Shown piece after piece: positions 58,349 through 64,000 of a stretch of 64,000 bases of DNA. Origin of the DNA: Tenebrio molitor (Eukaryota > Arthropoda > Insecta > Coleoptera > Tenebrionidae); contig NC_091051.1 of NCBI RefSeq assembly GCF_963966145.1, positions 9,796,001 through 9,860,000 on the forward strand, written 5' to 3'. The position numbers were made by a program, and so were the translations under genes. Position 1 is the stretch's first letter, and each line of letters begins with the position of its first letter. The notes beneath the pieces are model-generated. The model was given only the letters and a program-made list of their open reading frames with translations, was not told the DNA's origin and did not search any database.

Positions 58349-60605
58349 TTTATCTAAAATTTAGCGTTTTGATTATGATTGTTCTAAGCGTCCGTCGAGA
58401 GAACTATTTCAGAAGTGATTAATCATCGAGGACCAAGTCCGGATCCATTGTACATACCATCAAATTAAAACTGATCTGATTGAGGACCCAAACATATTGG
58501 CTATCGGTTGGGTATTTAAGCATAAAAGATTGGTCCGAAAATGCGCGTCCTAATCGAGACGTCTTGTGAAATTAGCAATTACTCGGCAGTACCAAGCACA
58601 AAAGAGTATGGTAATTTGTTAAAAAACATCAACCAAACCTTGTTATTGAAAGTTGATTTTTATCCTCGATCCTCAAATTTTTTCAACCAACAACAAGTTT
58701 GACAGACTCGCGAAAAAACCGCCTGAAAATATGACTTCGGCACCCATTCGATTTAGTCTAAAATGATAAATACGCGTTTGACTGTTGATGTAATCGAGTT
58801 CGAGGAAAACCTGTTCGTTGACAATCAGTCCCATTTATCCGTCAGCATTTTTTTAGACCTTCTAATAAATCAATTAATAGAAAAGTTGACAGCCGTCGTG
58901 TAAATGAGTAATAACAAGTTGTAAATGGTCATAATCAAACACTGTAGAAATATGAATAATGAACAAGGTTGAGGGATCCGTCGAACTTATCAGGAATGTT
59001 GTCAGATTACCAGCCGTAGGTGGCAGATGCCAAAGCATGCGAGACTGTAATGTTCCTTATTTGTCATCCGAATCCCTCACATGGAAACCTCATAACGATT
59101 AGGGAATAAATCAAAAAGTTCCAGTAATAGAGTGATAGACTTGAATATTAAACGTGCACGCCTCTTTACAGTGATATATCGACGACCGTTCTTTTACACC
59201 GAGCGATTTCCAATCTAACATCTGTTTCGGCTGATCAACCTTGCACCCCTAAATCTTACAAGGGATGATATTTCAGAAGGGGCTACCTGTTAAACTTGTG
59301 ATCGGAGTGGTGGTCATTTAACACCGCTGAAATAGCGCAGCTTTCATTTGACAGCCATTGTGTTAGATCGATGATGTTTTCCCATTGTGTCTCAAATAAT
59401 TTGGGATTTTGCCGAGTAACGGCCAGCTTTTTATGGTGTTATCTTCCAAGATGAACCCTGACCGAAAATTAATCTGTTATGATAGATTGCGGTTAATTCT
59501 CGAGATCGACCAGTCTTTATTTTTATAAATGGATTGGGTATATTTCACTCTTTATTAAGTATTCAAATTGGTCAGTGCTCGGTGTGTTTTTTGTTTCCAA
59601 CAGGAATCTACTAAGGCAGATGAGAAGGGTTGGTTAAGTAGGGTAATTATAAAAACTATCTAGTTATTATCTTGATATTACTGCACCTTTACACCGCTTT
59701 ACTTTAAAATAATGAAAAAAAAATACGTATCACTCCTCAAACCAAGAAATTTAGAATGCATTAAAGCCGGCAGCTGCTCTACAAGATCACTTGTATCATC
59801 TTTTTTTTGGTTTCTCGGCTAACGCGCTTCAAATTATTAAAAGACGGCTGTCCATTAAAGACCAATTCATTGTATTAGTTTGTTTTAAAACTAGTAATAA
59901 TCACAATAAATTATATCGGATGTGGAAGGGGCCGGAGAATAATGTAAGCTCCTGGAACACAACCGGATTCGTAGTAATTTATTTCTGCAAGCGTACGTCT
60001 AACTTGTATTTATGAGCCGACTCCAATAAATTTACACTCAGAAATAACTTAATAATCCTAACATAACTTAACGAAATCACGAAAGAGCGTAATCTAGGAA
60101 TTTGTGGCACAATGGATGACTGTGCTAACTCATATCTACCGTACCCAAGTGTCTCCTAACCGACACTTTATTGCTACCACTGTTTGCCACCTCCGACCGG
60201 ACTCACACCGGAAAATTGTCCAGAAACTGGTACAATGGAAACAGATATAAAACATGAGTTGTATACATATTTTTATATTTACTGTTTGCAACAAGTATTG
60301 TTATTTCGCACAGCATAACGAAAATATCCAACCATTTAAATTTCTTATATATTTTTTTTCTAATAGATTTTGCTTAAAAAATAAGGCTTTGAAAATGTCT
60401 TGAAAACTCTATTCTAAAAATTCCTAAAATTAACGAAGTTACAGCCATTAAATAAATCCTCATTAAAACCAATAAGCGAAAATTAAATCAAAAGCTTCTC
60501 TTTTTCTAATTAATTTTGGCATGTGAAACATTTAAAAAATAACCCAAAAATCAATATGTAGATAATTTTCAAAATATGCCCATCCTCTTAATTCTCAGTA
60601 TCAGT
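58349..60605. other. Noncoding spacer
   Basis: No gene or inverted-repeat element was recognized. The frame at 59791-60015 has no recognizable domain. Confidence 0.45.
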
Positions 60606-60803
60606 ATACAGGTGTTCTCGAAATGCATATAAAAAAAAATAGTTAGTGACGATGAATAGAAATGAACAGTAAAAGTCTTTTTGTTTTTGAGATATAAAGC
60701 ATTGAAAATTTGCTCGAAATTTCCAGTACGCTACTGAGTTGAAGTAATTGAGGAAAAAGAAAAAAAAATTCGATTTTTGACATGCATTTCGAGAACACCT
60801 GTA
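60606..60803. mobile_element. MITE family F (198 bp)
   Basis: The left end tacaggtgttctcgaaatgc pairs perfectly with the right end gcatttcgagaacacctgta. A minus-strand frame (60588-60857) runs across the whole element and is therefore unlikely to be a gene. Confidence 0.88.
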
Positions 60804-61127
60804 TTTATTTCTTTCTGGTACAAGCTGTAGACACAATTTTATTATACAGATTAACAAAAGTTATATGTTTCATTTTTTGAGATGAGCAGAACCGCTGAAA
60901 TCATGACAGCTATTTGGGAACTCTTTTTTGATGAATGTACACTTGCTTTCAAAACCTTCGCGTACACATGCTAAATCAAGTGACAACGATTTTGCAAAAT
61001 TTAAGCAGTGTGAACGGGTAATTTTGAAATTAAGTTAAAGATGACATTGACAGCAATTAAAAAATTATGATTGGTCTTCAATTCACGGTCCCTCCTTGTT
61101 CCCACCTCTTCTTTACTTATTACTTAT

Positions 61128-61663
61128 ACTGGGTGCCCCAAAATTCGCAGAACAACTCAATGAGGCAATGTCAATTCATGTTAGAAAATAACGAGAAAAA
61201 TAATTAAAAAATTCTATATTCTCTTAGATTTGAAGATATGGGGGCCCAAAGGGTGCAGCTTTGATCTCATTTATTTTAAATAATAAAAAAGATTTTGACT
61301 ATTTGTCTTTTACTAGGCAGTGGCCTAATAATTTTGAACGATTGTGATCAGGTTTGCAATTATTTTCTTCATTATTTCCAGCATTTCCAAGTAGTAATAT
61401 TTGTTCGTTTTACCTCAAATAGCGTACGGCAACACGACTTTGATTTTTCCCTCTCATTTCCAAGGATACAACAAAAATGAAATATTTGCAGACTATTGGG
61501 ATGCATAGAATGTTTTTAAATGTTCCCACATTTAGTGTAACGAATAGGTCCATATCTTCTACAAAAAAGAAGATTGATTTTTTTAAACATTTTTACCTGA
61601 TCTCTTAATGACTACTTAACAACGTACTACTACGTTGTTCCGCGAATTTTGGTGCACCCAGTA
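61128..61663. mobile_element. MITE family G (536 bp)
   Basis: The left end actgggtgccccaaaattcg, then cagaacaac, pairs with the right end gttgttccgcgaattttgg followed by tgcacccagt. No coding frame with a domain was found. Confidence 0.85.
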
Positions 61664-62261
61664 GAACAGTGCTTTTATTTAGTCCATTATAAGTAGCAAC
61701 CCTTCTTATGGACCACTCCTCTTCTAATTTGGAAAGTATCAAAACTTTGTCATGCTCTGTCATTCGAGGCATTTTGACTTTTCAAAAGTTTAGATGTCAG
61801 AGTTGATTAATTACAACCCTGATTTAATATAGCAAAAAATAGGTGTACGCGAAAGTTTTGAAAGCGAGTGTACCTAATCACTTATGCCAAGCATCGTACT
61901 TTTTTATTTTTAAATATTTCAGTTATGGTTTTCAACTTTTTACTCAGTTATTGAAAACAAATAATTTTTAAAGAAAAAAACTAGGAAAAATTATACTCAT
62001 AATGTGCCAAATTATTTATTACGACACATCAGATATGTATTTCATAAAAGTAATAGAAATTTCGATTAGATTGTCTCACTTAAGGAGGACAAACATTTAA
62101 AAAAAATAGTCTCGCACGTCTCCAAATGAAAAATCCAAGTAACAATTCTCGTTATACATAGTTTTAACAACGAAGAATCTAGTACTCTTAGAAATAGAGA
62201 AGAGAAACAGAATTAAGATTTTTATTTCAAAATAATTTATTTACTTTGAAATTCGGCAAGA

Positions 62262-62420
62262 TGATTCACGAGTAGAGCCTAACAAAATTTGTGATGCAAC
62301 CAACAATACATGTCTCCCATACAACTGAAGATTGTTAAGTTAAACAATTATTCCACGTTTAAATTTTGTGCAAATGTAATGTTGGTTGCATCACAAATTT
62401 CGCTAGGTTCATTATTAAAA
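62262..62420. mobile_element. MITE related to family C, copy 3 (degenerate)
   Basis: atttgtgatgcaaccaac on the left pairs with gttggttgcatcacaaat on the right. The outer sequences (gattcacgagtagagcct and aggttcattatt) resemble decayed family-C ends. Confidence 0.65.
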
Positions 62421-62466
62421 AAAAAAAATCGTTACGAACATTTTACAGATTTTAGTAAATTAATAT

Positions 62467-63054
62467 ACCGGGTGTAGATTAAAAATTCTCGGATATTGGC
62501 TCCCCTAATTATTTTAGAACAAAGCCTTAAATACAAAAGTTGTAGAGTTTTAAAAATGGTTCCCAATTCTTATTTGTTTTGTTTTTTAATATCTTCCGGA
62601 AGTACACAATAATGAAAAAAAAAATTAAAGAATATGTTAAAATAACAATAGCTGGGAAGTGTAACCGAGGTGACAACCAACGATGACAATGTAAGTATAA
62701 TATTTGACATGTCAAACTTGGAACTGGTCGCTCCGGATAGAATACAGGAAATGTTGCTTGCATCTCTCTAAAAGACAATCCGGAGTATGTAATACCATTT
62801 TACGAAGTTAACTTTTTCTTCTTAGTTAAAAGAGTTCATTCTTTGAGGAATCAGCAAACTCGTTACGTTTGTCAAAAAATGAACTTTATTGTTGTCATGG
62901 GTATTACTATTTTATCGATACATTTTTAATATTTAATTTTTCTTTTTTAATAGAACCAGAAGGTGTTAGAAAATAATTAGGGGAGCTAATATCAGAGGAT
63001 TTTCACTATTACATGTTAAGGGCCTATGTACCAAAATCCATTCTACACCCTGTA
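62467..63054. mobile_element. MITE family H (588 bp, left arm shortened)
   Basis: The outer ends accgggtgtaga and tctacaccctgt pair. The inner arms tcggatattggctccccta and taggggagctaatatcaga also pair. About 43 bases present in the right arm between these blocks are missing from the left arm. The minus-strand frame 62527-62778 lies inside and has no recognizable domain. Confidence 0.78.
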
Positions 63055-63330
63055 TATATGATATTTATTTTCATATGTATATGATAAATATAGTAATAAT
63101 ACTACAACGTGATCAAGAATGACTGAATCTGTGGGTAACAATGAAAATTTGAATGATTTTGGTACCACTGTAATCTAAACGCATTTCCGGTTGTCAGCTT
63201 TGACAGAGTTGACAGACGAATTTGACGTTTACCATCAAAGGGTCATTTTTGTAATAGCATAAACATACCCGACATAACCTATTTTTTTTAATGTCGTGTC
63301 AAGTTAAAACATCCGGTCAGTGCCAATTAC

Positions 63331-63662
63331 GAAACAGAAAAACACCAATATATTTCAATTGTTTCATTGCCAACAGACTCAGTCATTGTTGATCACGCTG
63401 TACTTATATTTATTATTTCTAATTAAAACTGCTACAAAATATTTCATTTATAAAGAAATCAACAAAAAACGGTTCTTCAAAGAATCTACCTACGTAGAAA
63501 CAGAAAAACACCAATATTTTTCAATTGTTTCATTGCCAACAGACTCAGTCATTGTTGATCACGCTGTACTTATATTTATTATTTCTAATTAAAACTGCTA
63601 CAAAATATTTCATTTATAAAGAAATCAACAAAAAACGGTTCTTCAAAGAATCTACCTACGTA
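63331..63662 (+). repeat. 166-bp tandem duplication (two units)
   Basis: Units at 63331-63496 and 63497-63662 are almost identical (one clear difference, atatatttc against atatttttc). Because 166 is not a multiple of three, the two copies are read in different frames by the 90-codon opening at 63320-63592, which argues against that opening being a gene. A short GTAG-type repeat follows. Confidence 0.93.
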
Positions 63663-63674
63663 GGTAGGTAGGTA

Positions 63675-63922
63675 CTGTCGCGAGCAAAAAAAAACTGGTC
63701 GTCAAAATCATGATTTGACACAATGGAAAATGCTCCATTGTAAAACGGTCGTAAATATCATAACCTATCATCATGCTGTATGACATAAATTGACATTAGT
63801 TAATTAGTTTTTTTCACATTTTGTTGACATGGGCATAATCAGGCAGGCAAATTTTTTCATTTGTGACAGTCTAACCAAATTTTGAAATGACATTGACGAC
63901 CAGAATTTTTTGCTCGCGATAG
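63675..63922. mobile_element. MITE family I (about 248 bp)
   Basis: The left end tcgcgagcaaaaaaaaactg, then gtcgtcaa, pairs with the right end ttgacgaccagaatttttt followed by gctcgcga. No coding frame is present. Confidence 0.82.
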
Positions 63923-64000
63923 AGCCAGTAGATACAGTTAATTTCAAAATTATAGAGTACTTACACCCAGTTTTCTACAGTGCGAAATGTACTTACATTT

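Noticed and set aside
60588..60857. 89-codon minus-strand frame
   Set aside because: It spans both terminal repeats of MITE F and is low-complexity Phe/Asn-rich.
63320..63592. 90-codon + strand frame
   Set aside because: It reads the two units of a 166-bp duplication in different frames.
1..64000. Transfer RNA, ribosomal RNA or CRISPR arrays
   Set aside because: None could be recognized. No cloverleaf, rRNA core motif or regularly spaced direct repeat was seen by eye; a covariance-model scan would be needed to exclude tRNAs.

Overview
The window looks like AT-rich insect nuclear DNA. It has short GT-AG introns, large gene-poor spaces, BEL/Pao, Tc1 and P-type transposons, and many short inverted-repeat elements. 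A beetle is plausible, but the sequence does not prove the order.

Only one gene is secure. It is the 3' part of an eyegone / twin-of-eyegone type Pax gene on the + strand, in three coding exons: 13217-13357, 18923-19404 and 19461-19931. They encode the C-terminal (RED) half of a paired domain, a linker with an alanine run, a complete paired-class homeodomain with Ser50, and an acidic and Arg/Ser-rich tail. The exon or exons for the protein's N-terminus, and the promoter, were not identified.

Layout. 1-4408: 3' portion of a BEL/Pao retrotransposon with a long uninterrupted pol frame and a probable 3' LTR. 4.4-13.2 kb: noncoding, with three short inverted-repeat elements. 13.2-20.5 kb: the Pax gene. 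20.6-28.9 kb: a gene-free spacer. 29-31 kb: stacked inverted-repeat units. 31.5-51.7 kb: a series of long imperfect palindromes, an LRR-protein pseudogene (minus strand, about 35 kb) and a degenerate Tc1-like transposon (41908-43559) with four internal direct repeats. 51.9-55.4 kb: a short element split by about 3.2 kb of inserted DNA, which contains an internally deleted P-type (THAP) transposon and two more inverted-repeat elements. 55.4-64 kb: more short inverted-repeat elements, a 166-bp tandem duplication and one coding-like fragment.

The most unusual signal is the palindrome series. Each palindrome has arms of about 30-83 bp that pair with each other but are not shared between loci. Five of the six carry a related purine-rich centre close to CGAGnCGAAGnCGAGG. 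Ordinary MITEs, present here in many families, share their ends between copies; these do not. Two neighbouring elements at 29-30 kb show a similar pattern of private outer arms around shared inner sequence.

All calls come from reading the sequence. No database search, alignment program or expression data was used.
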